Assembly (NCBI GenBank): GCA_039027435.1
Contig: JBCCKF010000015.1
Span: 1-64,000 of the forward strand
From: CALBPI01 sp039027435
GTDB lineage: Bacteria; Pseudomonadota; Gammaproteobacteria; Steroidobacterales; Woeseiaceae
Direction: 5' to 3'
DNA: 64,000 bases
Positions 14,909 to 24,703 of the stretch are shown piece by piece. Made by a program: the position numbers and the translations under genes. The stretch's first letter is position 1, and the number at the start of each line of letters is the position of its first letter. The notes beneath the pieces were generated by a model, which did no database searches, was not told the DNA's origin, and was given only the letters and a program-made list of their open reading frames with translations.

Positions 14909-16237
14909 ATGACGATCATGACACGTGACGACGCACGTACGATCCTTGAAAAAGTAGTTGCCCTGTCGAAAGCGGACGGTTGCGAAGCAAACCTGTCGGG
15001 TTCTGTGGAAGGCAATATCCGGTATGCACGCAACAGCGTCTCGACCGCTGGCGAGACCCGCAACGTGGACCTGGTGGTTCAGTGCAACTTCGGCAAGAAA
15101 GTGGGTACTGCGACCATCAACGAATTCGACGATGCGTCACTTGCAAAAGTGGTAGCACGCGCCGAGGAAACCGCCAAGCTTGCCCCGGAGTCTCCGGAGT
15201 TTATGCCGGTGCTGGCACAACAGAAGTACGCCGAAGGCAAGGCTTTCGTTCAGAAGACTGCGGACATCAAGCCAGAGTATCGGGCGGAGGCTGCTGCTGC
15301 GAGTATTGCGCCAGCTGCAAAGAACGAGGCGACCGCGGCAGGGTTCTTGAACGACAGCGCTGGCTTTAGCGCGATGATGAATAGCGAAGGGTTGTTCGCG
15401 TATCACACAGAAACCAACGTGAACTTCACCGTCACTGTGCGCACGGATGACGGCACTGGGTCTGGCTGGGCATCCAGCGACGACAACGATGTCTCGCGCA
15501 TCGATACCTCCGCCACGTCGGAGGTGGCGTTGCAAAAAGCGCTCGCATCGCGTGAGGCAAAGGCACTCGAGCCAGGTAAGTACACCGTTATTCTCGAGCC
15601 GGATGCGGCGGGCCAGATTCTTGGTCGGATGTTCTTTGCATTCGGCGCGCGTCAGGCTGATGAAGGTCGTAGTTTCCTGACCAAGAAGGGTGGTGGAAAT
15701 CGTCTGGGCGAGCAGGTCTTTGATGAGCGTGTCACCGCGTATAGTGACCCTCTTGACCCGCGCGTACCCAGCGCCACCTGGAGCGGCGATGGGCAGGCTT
15801 TGAACAAGCTCAGCATCATCAAGAATGGTGTTGTGGACAACATGTTTTACAGCCGCTACTGGGCGGAGCAAAAAGATGCTGAGCCCGTGCCCCAGCCGAG
15901 CAATATCATCATGGTTGGTGGCACCAAATCGCAGGCCGAACTGATCAAGAACACCGAACGCGGCATTCTTGTTTCGCGCCTTTGGTATATCCGTGGACTG
16001 GACCCGCAGACCCAGTTGTACACGGGGCTGACGCGTGACGGCACGTTCTATATCGAGGACGGCGAGATCAAGTACCCGGTGAAGAACTTCCGCTTTAACG
16101 ATAGTCCGGTGATCATGTTGAACAATCTCGATGAGCTTGGCGAAAGCGTGCGCGTGAATCTATTCGGCTTGCCGGTCATGATGCCGTCAATGCGGATTCG
16201 CGAGTTCACCTTCTCAAGTCTCTCTGACGCGGTTTGA
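14909..16237 (+). CDS. pmbA: TldE/PmbA-family protease subunit
   Basis: A 442-residue PmbA/TldE homologue lacking the HExxxH zinc motif, as expected for the non-metal subunit of the TldD/E heterodimer. The ribosome site (GAGAGAGAAAG) is close to the ATG. Unlike the upstream TldD it has no visible signal peptide: MTIMTRDDARTILEKVVALS is an ordinary amphipathic start. If the pair forms a complex, it may ride out with TldD through Tat, or a different start for one of them is used. The gene overlaps the next by four bases. Confidence 0.93.
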   Translation: MTIMTRDDARTILEKVVALSKADGCEANLSGSVEGNIRYARNSVSTAGETRNVDLVVQCNFGKKVGTATINEFDDASLAKVVARAEETAKLAPESPEFMPVLAQQKYAEGKAFVQKTADIKPEYRAEAAAASIAPAAKNEATAAGFLNDSAGFSAMMNSEGLFAYHTETNVNFTVTVRTDDGTGSGWASSDDNDVSRIDTSATSEVALQKALASREAKALEPGKYTVILEPDAAGQILGRMFFAFGARQADEGRSFLTKKGGGNRLGEQVFDERVTAYSDPLDPRVPSATWSGDGQALNKLSIIKNGVVDNMFYSRYWAEQKDAEPVPQPSNIIMVGGTKSQAELIKNTERGILVSRLWYIRGLDPQTQLYTGLTRDGTFYIEDGEIKYPVKNFRFNDSPVIMLNNLDELGESVRVNLFGLPVMMPSMRIREFTFSSLSDAV

Positions 16238-16941
16238 TCAGGCCTCGCGTTTCACGTCGAAGGTTCCTAACGGAGGCTGCCAGCGTCTCGGCGCTGGCAG
16301 CACTGCCGTTTAGCGCAAGCGCAAGTGGGTTCGATTTTTTCTTCACCCGACTGATGTATGAGTCCGGTAACTGGGGCGTAGATCCTCGGATGCCGATCAA
16401 CGTCCTCAATAGTCTGGTGGAATACACCACGCTCAACGTGGATCCGGAAGAGCGAGTAATCGCCCTGTCGGATCCGGCGATGCTGCAGTCCCCGTTTTGC
16501 TATATGGCCGGGCACAAGCTGGTCGAATTCAGCGAACGCGAAGCCGAGATGTTCGTGAATTACGTACAGCGCGGCGGGTTCGTATTCGTCGATGATTGCA
16601 ATCACGACATCGATGCGCTGTTTGCAAGGAGCTTCACACGGCAGATGGAGCGATTATTCGGCAACGATTGTCTTCAGAAGTTGCCCGATGACCATCCGAT
16701 CTATTCAAGTTTTTTCGACTTTGACGGGCCGCCCACGACCAGCTTTGAGTTGAATGGGTGGGGCGACGATCTCGTACACGACTACCTGCGCGGTATCGAA
16801 GTGAATGGGCGAACTGCTGTGCTCTACAGCAACAAAGATTATGGTTGCGAGTGGGACTATGACTATCGCAACAAGCGTTGGCTTGCGGTCGATAACACGC
16901 AGTTTGCGGTCAACATTGTGATGTACGCCCTGAACTATTGA
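16234..16941 (+). CDS. DUF4159 protein with Tat signal
   Basis: A 235-residue protein beginning at TTG 16234, overlapping the pmbA stop. The N-terminus contains SRRRFLTEAASVSALAALPF and an ASA cut site: a Tat signal. The mature part (MYESGNWGVDPRMPINVLNS, then GGFVFVDDCNHDIDALF) matches DUF4159, a domain related to class I glutamine amidotransferase-like folds that is often found with MoxR and BatA-type genes. No catalytic triad is obvious. It is expected in the periplasm, beside the exported TldD. Confidence 0.88.
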   Translation: MIRPRVSRRRFLTEAASVSALAALPFSASASGFDFFFTRLMYESGNWGVDPRMPINVLNSLVEYTTLNVDPEERVIALSDPAMLQSPFCYMAGHKLVEFSEREAEMFVNYVQRGGFVFVDDCNHDIDALFARSFTRQMERLFGNDCLQKLPDDHPIYSSFFDFDGPPTTSFELNGWGDDLVHDYLRGIEVNGRTAVLYSNKDYGCEWDYDYRNKRWLAVDNTQFAVNIVMYALNY

Positions 16942-16943
16942 TC

Positions 16944-17963
16944 ATGAGCCAGGATCAGGAAATCCAGCAGACACTGGAGCGGTTCGGCGCAGTCCGTACA
17001 AGCGTTGCGAGAGTCATCGTCGGTCAGCAATCGGTTGTGGACGATTTGTTGGTGGCGCTGATTGCCGGTGGTCACTGCCTTCTACAGGGTGTACCCGGGC
17101 TCGGCAAAACGCTCCTGCTGCGTACACTTGCGACTGCGCTGGATTTGCCATTCGGACGGATTCAATTTACCCCGGACTTGATGCCGGCTGACATCATCGG
17201 TAGCGAATTGCTGGTTGAAAGCGAATCGGGTGGACGTAAATTCGAGTTTCAAAAGGGGCCGGTGTTCACATCTTTGTTGCTGGCGGATGAGATCAATCGA
17301 ACACCGCCTCGCACACAATCTGCCTTGCTCGAAGCGATGGCCGAATCGTCGGTTACCTGGGCCGGAAAAGCACATGCGCTTCCAGACCCGTTCTTTGTAA
17401 TGGCGACGCAGAACCCGTTGGAACAAGCCGGTACGTATCCGTTGCCGGAGGCGCAGCTCGATCGCTTTCTGCTGATGGTCAACATCGATTACCCGACGCT
17501 CGACGAGGAAATCGAGGTGCTTGAGCGCACGACGGGTACGCACAAGGCCGAGGCCCGCGCGGTGATGAATCGGGAGGATATTGCGTTGGCTCGCGCGCTG
17601 GTGCGGGAGGTGCCTATCAGTGCAGAACTGATTCGGTATGCGGCGATGCTGGTGCGAGCGACGCGACCGGAGGATGCGCTTGCTACACCAGCAACAACGG
17701 AGTGGATACGCTGGGGTGCAGGACCGCGTGCCGGGCAGGCGCTGGTGGTTGCCGCAAAGGCGCGAGCGATGCTGGACGGTCGGTTGGCCGTGACGCTTTC
17801 CGATTTGCATGCGGTCGCACCCTCGGTTTTGCGGCATCGCCTGATTCTGAATTTCCATGCACAGTCCGAACACCACTCCAGTGACCAGGTTGTGCAAGAG
17901 TTGATCAGCGCTTTGCCGGGTCCTGTCGATCCGCTGGAAGCCGTTACTGAACAGAGTGCGTAA
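16944..17963 (+). CDS. MoxR-family AAA+ ATPase
   Basis: A 339-residue MoxR ATPase; ATG 16944 is preferred over the in-frame TTG at 16938. Walker A GVPGLGKT is at 49-56, Walker B LLADEINRTPP near 110, and sensor MATQNPLEQAGTYPLPEAQ near 150. MoxR proteins act as chaperones that remodel or activate partners, nearly always together with a DUF58 and VWA proteins as here. Cytosolic. The DUF58 gene overlaps its 3' end by eight bases, showing a coupled operon. Confidence 0.94.
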   Translation: MSQDQEIQQTLERFGAVRTSVARVIVGQQSVVDDLLVALIAGGHCLLQGVPGLGKTLLLRTLATALDLPFGRIQFTPDLMPADIIGSELLVESESGGRKFEFQKGPVFTSLLLADEINRTPPRTQSALLEAMAESSVTWAGKAHALPDPFFVMATQNPLEQAGTYPLPEAQLDRFLLMVNIDYPTLDEEIEVLERTTGTHKAEARAVMNREDIALARALVREVPISAELIRYAAMLVRATRPEDALATPATTEWIRWGAGPRAGQALVVAAKARAMLDGRLAVTLSDLHAVAPSVLRHRLILNFHAQSEHHSSDQVVQELISALPGPVDPLEAVTEQSA

Positions 17964-18891
17964 TACCAAAGATCAACTTTGGTTACCCGGAGCAGAGCTG
18001 CGGCAGCTGATCTCGCGATTTGCGATTGCACCGCAACACAGAGTTGAGAGTCCAATTCGCGCCGCCAACCCGAGTGCTCACCGCGACGTTGGTACCGAGT
18101 TTCAGCAATACCGTAGCTTTCAGCCCGGCGACGATCTGCGTCGCGTAGACTGGCGAGCATTCGGGCGCAGCGATCGTTTGCTGGTGCGTGAGGCAGAACG
18201 CGAGGGTCGTCTGACGATCGTATTTGTTCTTGATCTCAGTGGGTCGATGTCCATGCAGGATTCGAACGGTCAGTCTCGGTACGAGTATGCCTGCGAGTTG
18301 GTTGGCGCGCTGGCATGGCTGGCAAATGAACAACGACACGATCTCATGTTGCTCGGTCTCGGAGGAGGCCGCCCGCTGGTTGTCCCTGCAGGTTTCGGCC
18401 AGACGCAGGTGGAGCGGATGCTGAGGGTGCTGAGTCAGGCTGCGCCCGAGGGGCCATCGCCGACTTCGGTGGAAGTACACAATGCGCTGGAGCAAATCCC
18501 GGCGCGAAGCGCGCTGTTTGTGCTCAGCGATTTTCTCTCAACGGACGAACAGACGACCGCTAGCTTAGTGAAACTTGCGAGCCGTAGTTTTTCGATGACA
18601 AGCGTGCAGATTTTGCTGAATCAGGAACTGAGTTTGCCGAGGGTCGGGCAGGTACGATTGGTCGAACAGGAGCGTGGTGGCACCCAGCTTTTTGATGTTC
18701 GATCTTTTCGCCGTGATTATGAAGCGCGCTTTGGCCAATTGCTGCGCGACATGCGACGCTCGCACGTGGGTATGGGTGCACGCTTTGTGCGCACTAGTGC
18801 AGATACGAGTCCGGCCGCGACGTTGCGTGCGATTCTTCACCCTGAGTTGCCCGGCAGCAAACGACTCCTGGTCTCGGTAGCTGGCGCGTGA
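17956..18891 (+). CDS. DUF58 VWA-like protein
   Basis: A 311-residue DUF58 protein beginning at GTG 17956. The hallmark RSFQPGDDLRRVDWRAFGRS (about 50-75) is followed by a VWA-like MIDAS segment, FVLDLSGSMSM (about 93-104). It has no signal peptide or membrane segment and should be cytosolic or at the inner membrane face. It is the standard partner of MoxR ATPases. Start and stop overlap neighbours on both sides (GTGA junctions), implying strict co-translation. Confidence 0.92.
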   Translation: MRNTKDQLWLPGAELRQLISRFAIAPQHRVESPIRAANPSAHRDVGTEFQQYRSFQPGDDLRRVDWRAFGRSDRLLVREAEREGRLTIVFVLDLSGSMSMQDSNGQSRYEYACELVGALAWLANEQRHDLMLLGLGGGRPLVVPAGFGQTQVERMLRVLSQAAPEGPSPTSVEVHNALEQIPARSALFVLSDFLSTDEQTTASLVKLASRSFSMTSVQILLNQELSLPRVGQVRLVEQERGGTQLFDVRSFRRDYEARFGQLLRDMRRSHVGMGARFVRTSADTSPAATLRAILHPELPGSKRLLVSVAGA

Positions 18892-19925
18892 GCCCAGTGG
18901 CTATTGCTTTGCTCGGTGTTGTGGCCGGGATTCTGACGATCGCCATTCACTGGTTGTTTCGTGGCGCGCGCAAAACGCTCGAAGTGGCGACGCTCGAGCC
19001 GTTTGGCGATCTGGTCCGGCCGCGCCTGCGTCTGACACGCCTGCATGAGCCCTTGCTGCTCCTGTTGAGATTGCTGCTACTGTCGATGCTGGTCGTGGCG
19101 CTGCTGACATCAGTTATTGACTTTGAGCGAGAGCGTTTTGGTGAGCAAGTCGTACTTGTTACTCCCAATCTGTCTTCCGAAGTAGCTCGCTCGCTCCTTG
19201 AATCCGGGTCGGATGTGCGTTGGCTCGACGCTAACCTCACACCGGTTGCGCGCCCGCCCGTATCTGCAGACTGGGTTCAGGCGTTGTTGGATGCGGACCG
19301 CAAGATTCCGATGTCGTCCGAGATTCGAGTGACCGGCTGGGCTGCGGCTCGAGACTGGCCGCTGCGGGCTCCGGTCCTGCGCCGCGAAATTCAATGGGAA
19401 TGGCTGGCCGAGGACTCAAAGCCAGTGACCCAGTTGTGGCCAGAAGTGCTTCAGGTTGTCGTGGGCGAAGACCTGCAGAGATTCAGAGCAGAGCGGGCGT
19501 TCGAGGTGTGGAAGAACTACGGCCTGCTCGACTCGACAGAAATTCGCTGGCTCGAGGTCGACGAGGTCTCGGCTGACTATCCGGTCATTTGGTGGCAGAA
19601 CGGCGCACCGCCATCGACCCCTTTTGGACTTGCCGTGGCGAACGACCGTGGCGATTTGAGTGCGGGCTGGGAGGTGGTAGCGCCACCGTCAACCACTGAT
19701 GACAACGAGTTTGCCAGTCGACTCTGGAACGCGCTTATCGCATTCGAAAGCGCACGACCCGTCCCCGCTATGCCAGCCCGACTCAGTGCAGAGATCAACC
19801 CTGATCTGCAATCGGTCCTCAAGGATCCAGCGTCAGACACAGCAGGACTCTCCGGCGCATGGTGGCTCATCGCGCTGTTGTTTGGTCTCGAGCGGTTTCT
19901 GGCCGCGCGGGCAGCTCGGCGATGA
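18888..19925 (+). CDS. BatA-like N-terminal membrane protein
   Basis: A 345-residue protein starting at GTG 18888. It has two N-terminal membrane segments (AIALLGVVAGILTIAIHWLF, then LLLLLRLLLLSMLVVALLTS), a long periplasmic or cytosolic body, and a C-terminal segment (GAWWLIALLFGLERFL). The N-terminal pattern with RPRLRLTRLHEPLLLLLRLL matches the aerotolerance regulator BatA N-terminal domain. A VWA domain with MIDAS is not evident. It belongs to the MoxR operon and shares an ATGA junction with the next gene. Confidence 0.82.
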   Translation: MSPVAIALLGVVAGILTIAIHWLFRGARKTLEVATLEPFGDLVRPRLRLTRLHEPLLLLLRLLLLSMLVVALLTSVIDFERERFGEQVVLVTPNLSSEVARSLLESGSDVRWLDANLTPVARPPVSADWVQALLDADRKIPMSSEIRVTGWAAARDWPLRAPVLRREIQWEWLAEDSKPVTQLWPEVLQVVVGEDLQRFRAERAFEVWKNYGLLDSTEIRWLEVDEVSADYPVIWWQNGAPPSTPFGLAVANDRGDLSAGWEVVAPPSTTDDNEFASRLWNALIAFESARPVPAMPARLSAEINPDLQSVLKDPASDTAGLSGAWWLIALLFGLERFLAARAARR

Positions 19926-22075
19926 AAGACGCACGCAGCAGTATTAAACGTTATGCGTCGGGCAGACGCTGGCGCTGGCTCGTATATCAGTTGTGGTGGA
20001 GTCTACCGCTGGCCGTGTCAGCGTTTGTGATCGCGCGATGGATGTCGTGGCCGCTATCGCAGGCTTGGACGTGCGCTGCAGTCGTGGGGTTCATGTCCCT
20101 GGTCGGATTTTGTTTCGCTCGACATCGTTCATTCCCCACACTATCTCGCGTTTCGCAACACCTGGACCGTCGGTTTGACGCACTGCAGGACAGTACGCAC
20201 CTTTTGTTCGCAAACAATGACGAATTGTCGCGTGTTGCGCGTCTTCAGCAACAACGAGTTGCAACCCTCGTCAATGACCTGGAGGCAGCGGGTGCGTTGT
20301 CGCACGGTGTCGCTAACTTGGTGCCGATGACCGCAGCACTTGGAGTCTGCGCTGTATTGCTGAATCTCGGATGGTGGTTACCAGGCAGTGTGTCGCTGGA
20401 CACAGAGCGCCAGACGCTATCGGTAGAGCCAGCTATCATTTCCGCTCAGGTCGACGAGCGGCCAGCCGATTACACAGGTCTCGCTGCGGTCAGCCACTCG
20501 TCGCTCTCATTTGATGCAAGAGAGTTTTCGATGCTCCGCTGGACCCTGAGGGTGGAAGGTCGCGCCGACTCGGTCAGTATTCAATCGCAGGATGGCGAGC
20601 GGATCGCGTTGTATTCGGGTGCGGACGGCTATTGGCAGAGTGAGTGGGTGCCTGCATTCGCTGCCAACTACCAGGTGTTGCTCGATAATGAGGCCGAGGA
20701 GCTGGAGTCGAGCATCGAGCATCGCATCATTGTCGTTCCCGATCGGCCGCCTGCGTTGCGTATTCTGGCGCCGGTTGACCGGATACGAACGCTCAACGAA
20801 TCAGAACCAAGGGCTTTGACCGCGAAGCTATCGCTCTCTGACGATTATGGTGTGAAGGCACTCAGTGTCGTCGCAACAACTGCGGAAGGCGACGGCGAAC
20901 AAGTCACGTTTGAAAGCCGTGAGCAGGACCTTACGCGCCTCGTAAGTGGCGATGGTGAGGTCACTACGACCCTCGAACTTGACTCGTTAGGCGCTGCGCC
21001 CGGTCGAGAGGTATACCTTGCCTTCGAAGCAGAGGACGGGCGACCAGAGACGCCCAACAAGACAGTCAGCACGTCGCTGATTGTTCGCTGGGACGTCGAA
21101 AGCGGCAGTCCTGATATTGTTCTCGACAACCAGATTGTGGTTGTCGAGCCCGAGTATTTTCGAAGTCAACGACAGATCATCATCGACAGTGAAGCGCTGT
21201 TGGATGAGCAGGGTTCAATCACGGCGGATACGTTCTCCGCGCGCGCGCAGTCGCTCGCCTTCGATGAGCGTGCATTACGTTTTCGATATGGCGAATTTAT
21301 GGGGGAGGAGGCATCCGGGGAGCCAGTAGCAGGGGCTCGCCAGCTGGGTACCCAGGGTCATTACGTCGGTGATGGCCATAACCATGACGAGGAAGAGTTT
21401 GCGCTTGAGGCGAGACGCGAATTTGGCGATGTAATGGCAGCGATCTCGCCGTACGCACACTTTCACGATCAGGAGGAGCAGGCGACCATCTTCGATTCGG
21501 AAACTCGTGCGCTGCTCGGTCAGGCGCTGTCGGCGATGTGGCGTGCAGAAGGGTTCCTGCTTCAGCACGACCCGGAGAGTAGTCTGCCGCACCAGTACCG
21601 TGCGTTGGCATTGATCAAACGGGTTCAGGATCGCTCGCGCGTCGTCGTCAACAAAGTGGGCGTCAGCATTACGCCTATCGATTTTTCCAGAACATTGACC
21701 GGCGAGCTCGATGAGATTCCTGCACGCCGAGAGCTCGACAATGGGCTGCCTTTGGAAACCGGTGAGTCTGAAGTTCCGGTCGATGCCGTCGTCGCGTTGA
21801 CCTCGAGCAGCGGGTTCCGTCCCGATGATGTGGAACGGGTACGCAGATGGGCACGGGCGCGTGCGGCGGAGGCGAGCTCGGCGGGTGATGTGGACGCGGA
21901 GCGCGATTTCCGTGACCTGCTCGCTGCGTTGGCTACTTGGCAGAAAACCGCGGAGTGCCCGGACTGCCGACAGACCGTTCAGGCGGTTTGGCAACGGCAA
22001 GGCTTGGTACCGACTGCGCCCCCCGCGAGGCAGCGTCAATCAACGATCTGGTTCGACGGGTCGGCAACGCCATGA
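19922..22075 (+). CDS. Large membrane-anchored protein of the MoxR operon
   Basis: A 717-residue protein starting at ATG 19922, overlapping the stop of the previous gene; an earlier in-frame codon at 19859 would overlap it by 67 bases and is not preferred. Three N-terminal membrane segments (about 20-70 and 140-160) precede a long acidic extracytoplasmic part with beta-rich stretches (LSDDYGVKALSVVATTAEGD) reminiscent of DUF4175-type proteins. The C-terminal third is helical and includes a paired-cysteine segment, ECPDCRQTV. Such proteins accompany MoxR/DUF58/BatA genes; the role is unknown. Confidence 0.8.
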   Translation: MKDARSSIKRYASGRRWRWLVYQLWWSLPLAVSAFVIARWMSWPLSQAWTCAAVVGFMSLVGFCFARHRSFPTLSRVSQHLDRRFDALQDSTHLLFANNDELSRVARLQQQRVATLVNDLEAAGALSHGVANLVPMTAALGVCAVLLNLGWWLPGSVSLDTERQTLSVEPAIISAQVDERPADYTGLAAVSHSSLSFDAREFSMLRWTLRVEGRADSVSIQSQDGERIALYSGADGYWQSEWVPAFAANYQVLLDNEAEELESSIEHRIIVVPDRPPALRILAPVDRIRTLNESEPRALTAKLSLSDDYGVKALSVVATTAEGDGEQVTFESREQDLTRLVSGDGEVTTTLELDSLGAAPGREVYLAFEAEDGRPETPNKTVSTSLIVRWDVESGSPDIVLDNQIVVVEPEYFRSQRQIIIDSEALLDEQGSITADTFSARAQSLAFDERALRFRYGEFMGEEASGEPVAGARQLGTQGHYVGDGHNHDEEEFALEARREFGDVMAAISPYAHFHDQEEQATIFDSETRALLGQALSAMWRAEGFLLQHDPESSLPHQYRALALIKRVQDRSRVVVNKVGVSITPIDFSRTLTGELDEIPARRELDNGLPLETGESEVPVDAVVALTSSSGFRPDDVERVRRWARARAAEASSAGDVDAERDFRDLLAALATWQKTAECPDCRQTVQAVWQRQGLVPTAPPARQRQSTIWFDGSATP

Positions 22076-23826
22076 TGTGGAGCGACTGGATCGCCGTGTG
22101 GGGCGGCGCCAGGATGCTGCCCACACTGATCTGGCTGACGGCAGCAGCGTTTTTTGCGTCGTTTATTGTCTCGCGACGACTGTCCTGGTTGGCGCAATTT
22201 CTCTGGTGGCCGTTGCAATTAGCGACGCTTTTTTGCGTCCTGTTGATGGTGTTTCCGCCTAGTATCCCGGGGGAACCAGACAACAGCGTACTGTTGACCA
22301 CTGGTGGTGATCTTGAACGTGTGCAAGCAGATCGGCTCATGCCCGGGCTGCTCGATAGCGAGCAACGCATTCGTCAACAGGGCGGTGCATTGCCCGAGGA
22401 CGTTACCTTGGCGGGGCATGGGTTGACGCCACAGCAATGGTACGAGCAAACCCGGCCACAGAGTGTGCGGCACAACGCGTCCGCACCGGATGGCTATCTC
22501 ATGGACTTCGATCTTCCGGCGGAGGTGATAGCCGGTCGCGCGTACCCTGCACGCGTAACGCTGGTGCCGAACACGGATAATGTGCGTGTCGACCTTGTCG
22601 ACGCCAAAGGCGAGCCCGTCGCAACTCTGGAATCTGACGATAATGGTGCGCTGACGCTGCCTGCGCTGCCCACCGGTAGACGAACCCTCAATCTCATCGT
22701 TTCTCGTGATGGTGTCGAGCTAGAGCGAGCGGCGATCGGGGTCAATGCGATTCAACCGGAGTTGGCGCGTATCTTATTGGTGCAGGATGCGCCTGGGTTT
22801 GAGGGACGCTACTTCTTGTCATGGGCGGGAGCGGCAGGTGCTTCGGTGGCGGTTCGTACGCAGGTTTCTGAAGCAAGATTCCTCACGCGATTTGTCAATC
22901 GGGACGCAGTCGATCTCGACAGGCTCGACAGATCGTTGTTGGAATCTATCGATCTCGTGGCGATCAGCGGAGCAGCATTTGGTGCACTCAGTAGCGATGA
23001 ACGTGAGCGACTCCTCGATGCCGAATCCGATTCCGGTGTCCTTGTCATGATTCATGACGCAGATGATCTGAAAGCCGTTGGCTCAATGTCTGGCGTTATT
23101 ATTCGCGACAATCCGTCCGAGGTGATCTATCAAGTCGACGCGAGTGTCGCTCATGTCGAGTCGGGACTCTCAAGGTTGAACGTCAGATTCGATGACACTA
23201 TCTGGATTCCGGTGTTGACGGACCTTGCCGGTGACGCGTTGATCGTCGTGCGCCGAGACAATCCTTCGTTCGCATTGTCGCTGATACGAGACTCATTCCG
23301 AGTTCATGGCGCTGGGGGTGCCGAGGCCTACGCGGAACTCTGGTCGCCCGTCATTGAGCGCCTGGCGCGGCCTGCGGATACGTCACAACTGATGGTGTCG
23401 CCGGAAAGACCGAGAGTGTATGAGCGTTTGCGCGTCTGTGCGCAGCCAGAGGGGTCTGTCTCAACACTGCGCATAGTGGCGCCAGACGGATCGAGCAGCG
23501 AGCAACGCTTGTTCGAATCCGCGCTTCGGCTTGGCCAACAGTGCACGTGGTTTTGGCCGGATCAGATTGGGTGGCACCGATTTGAAAGCGATAGTTTGAG
23601 CACCGAGCGCTACGTCGCCAGTAGTCAGAGTTGGTCGGGATCGCATTCTCGAGCTGCTTTGTCGATCACAGAGGCTGTTGCCCAAATCTCGGGGAGTGGC
23701 GAGGGAGTGCAGCAAGCACCACGTCAAGTGCAGCGCGAAAAGATCTTGCCTTGGCTTTTGAGCTTGTGGCTATTGAGCTGGTTCGTACAGAGAATCGCGT
23801 TGGCACCGAGATCAACGTCTGTCTGA
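22072..23826 (+). CDS. Membrane protein of the MoxR operon, GATase-like fold
   Basis: A 584-residue protein from ATG 22072 (ATGATG overlapping the previous stop). Two N-terminal membrane segments (about 13-60) and one near the C-terminus (LLSLWLLSWFVQRIAL) flank an extracytoplasmic region. The middle holds LARILLVQDAPGFEGRYFLS and LVAISGAAFGALSSDE, which resembles the class I glutamine amidotransferase-like domain found in BatA-linked proteins; no Cys-His catalytic pair stands out. It is the last gene of the operon and ends seven bases before the convergent START-like gene. Confidence 0.78.
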   Translation: MMWSDWIAVWGGARMLPTLIWLTAAAFFASFIVSRRLSWLAQFLWWPLQLATLFCVLLMVFPPSIPGEPDNSVLLTTGGDLERVQADRLMPGLLDSEQRIRQQGGALPEDVTLAGHGLTPQQWYEQTRPQSVRHNASAPDGYLMDFDLPAEVIAGRAYPARVTLVPNTDNVRVDLVDAKGEPVATLESDDNGALTLPALPTGRRTLNLIVSRDGVELERAAIGVNAIQPELARILLVQDAPGFEGRYFLSWAGAAGASVAVRTQVSEARFLTRFVNRDAVDLDRLDRSLLESIDLVAISGAAFGALSSDERERLLDAESDSGVLVMIHDADDLKAVGSMSGVIIRDNPSEVIYQVDASVAHVESGLSRLNVRFDDTIWIPVLTDLAGDALIVVRRDNPSFALSLIRDSFRVHGAGGAEAYAELWSPVIERLARPADTSQLMVSPERPRVYERLRVCAQPEGSVSTLRIVAPDGSSSEQRLFESALRLGQQCTWFWPDQIGWHRFESDSLSTERYVASSQSWSGSHSRAALSITEAVAQISGSGEGVQQAPRQVQREKILPWLLSLWLLSWFVQRIALAPRSTSV

Positions 23827-23833
23827 ATAGTTG

Positions 23834-24685
23834 CTACGGAGAGGTTTGGCGCAACGTTGCTTCCGTGGCTCCGGGTTCCGGCGGTCGTGGCTCTATCAGA
23901 CTCCCGTCTCCGCGATAGATGAGATAGTTCGAGTCATACTTAACCCACGCCTCATCCGCGTCCTGCTCGATCTTTCCGAGCATCTTCGTGAGGTTCTTGC
24001 GTGTCTGCCGTGCGACCAGGCTGTCGGGCACAATACCGCCGAGGTCGACTGTGGCATGCACCATCACCAGAGTGCGGGAGGGTCCTGCTGCGCCCATTAC
24101 CCAGGCGCCATTATTCAGCGGTAGTGGGACAGACTTTTGCGCCTGTTTCACCGAGATACCGGCGAACTCACCCTCATTGAAAAGATCGTTTACCCGGCTC
24201 GACGCACTCGGCACAAGCGACCATCGGTGCTCCCATAGACGATTCGTCGAATTGTGTGCCAGTGTTGTGTTTTTCTCCGTTCGAATCAGCCAGTGACGGT
24301 CTCGCAGAGGCCAGGGCATATCCAGGTGTTGATACCAGTCGCCGCCCCCTAACGCGTTTGTCTCGAGCAATCGTTCTGTAAGGCGATTGCTATATCCGGC
24401 ATCAAACGCCAGAGCTGCGAGCCACAGTGGCTCTCGGGCTTGTTGGATTAGTCGGTAACCAATCACTCGCAGCGAAGTGGTTTCTTCGCCGTCCGTGGTC
24501 TCGGTAACGGAAACCTTGCGATAAATCACTTCACCCTGGTAGAGCTTAGACAGGCTAGCTTGGTCGAGACCACTGACCGGCACGCCAGACGCACGCTGGT
24601 ACTCGATCAGCAGATCGATGATGGTCTCATCAGCCTGTACCACTCCGGAAAGCAACAGACAAAGCGTCGTGACTAGGGTGCGCAT
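23834..24685 (-). CDS. Secreted START-like lipid-transfer protein
   Basis: A 283-residue protein with a Sec signal peptide (MRTLVTTLCLLLSGVVQA, cut before DE). The body carries GDWYQHLDMPWPLRDRHWLI near 118-137, a segment I know from START/SRPBCC-fold proteins, and ends in a helix (SLVARQTRKNLTKMLGKIEQ). START domains bind hydrophobic ligands such as lipids. It is the last gene of the minus-strand lipid operon, 18 bases after the hydrolase/DedA/ATP-grasp gene, and may carry the operon's product or a precursor across the periplasm (inference). Confidence 0.72.
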   Translation of the reverse strand: MRTLVTTLCLLLSGVVQADETIIDLLIEYQRASGVPVSGLDQASLSKLYQGEVIYRKVSVTETTDGEETTSLRVIGYRLIQQAREPLWLAALAFDAGYSNRLTERLLETNALGGGDWYQHLDMPWPLRDRHWLIRTEKNTTLAHNSTNRLWEHRWSLVPSASSRVNDLFNEGEFAGISVKQAQKSVPLPLNNGAWVMGAAGPSRTLVMVHATVDLGGIVPDSLVARQTRKNLTKMLGKIEQDADEAWVKYDSNYLIYRGDGSLIEPRPPEPGATEATLRQTSP

Positions 24686-24703
24686 ATGCCTGATATTAGC
24701 AAA

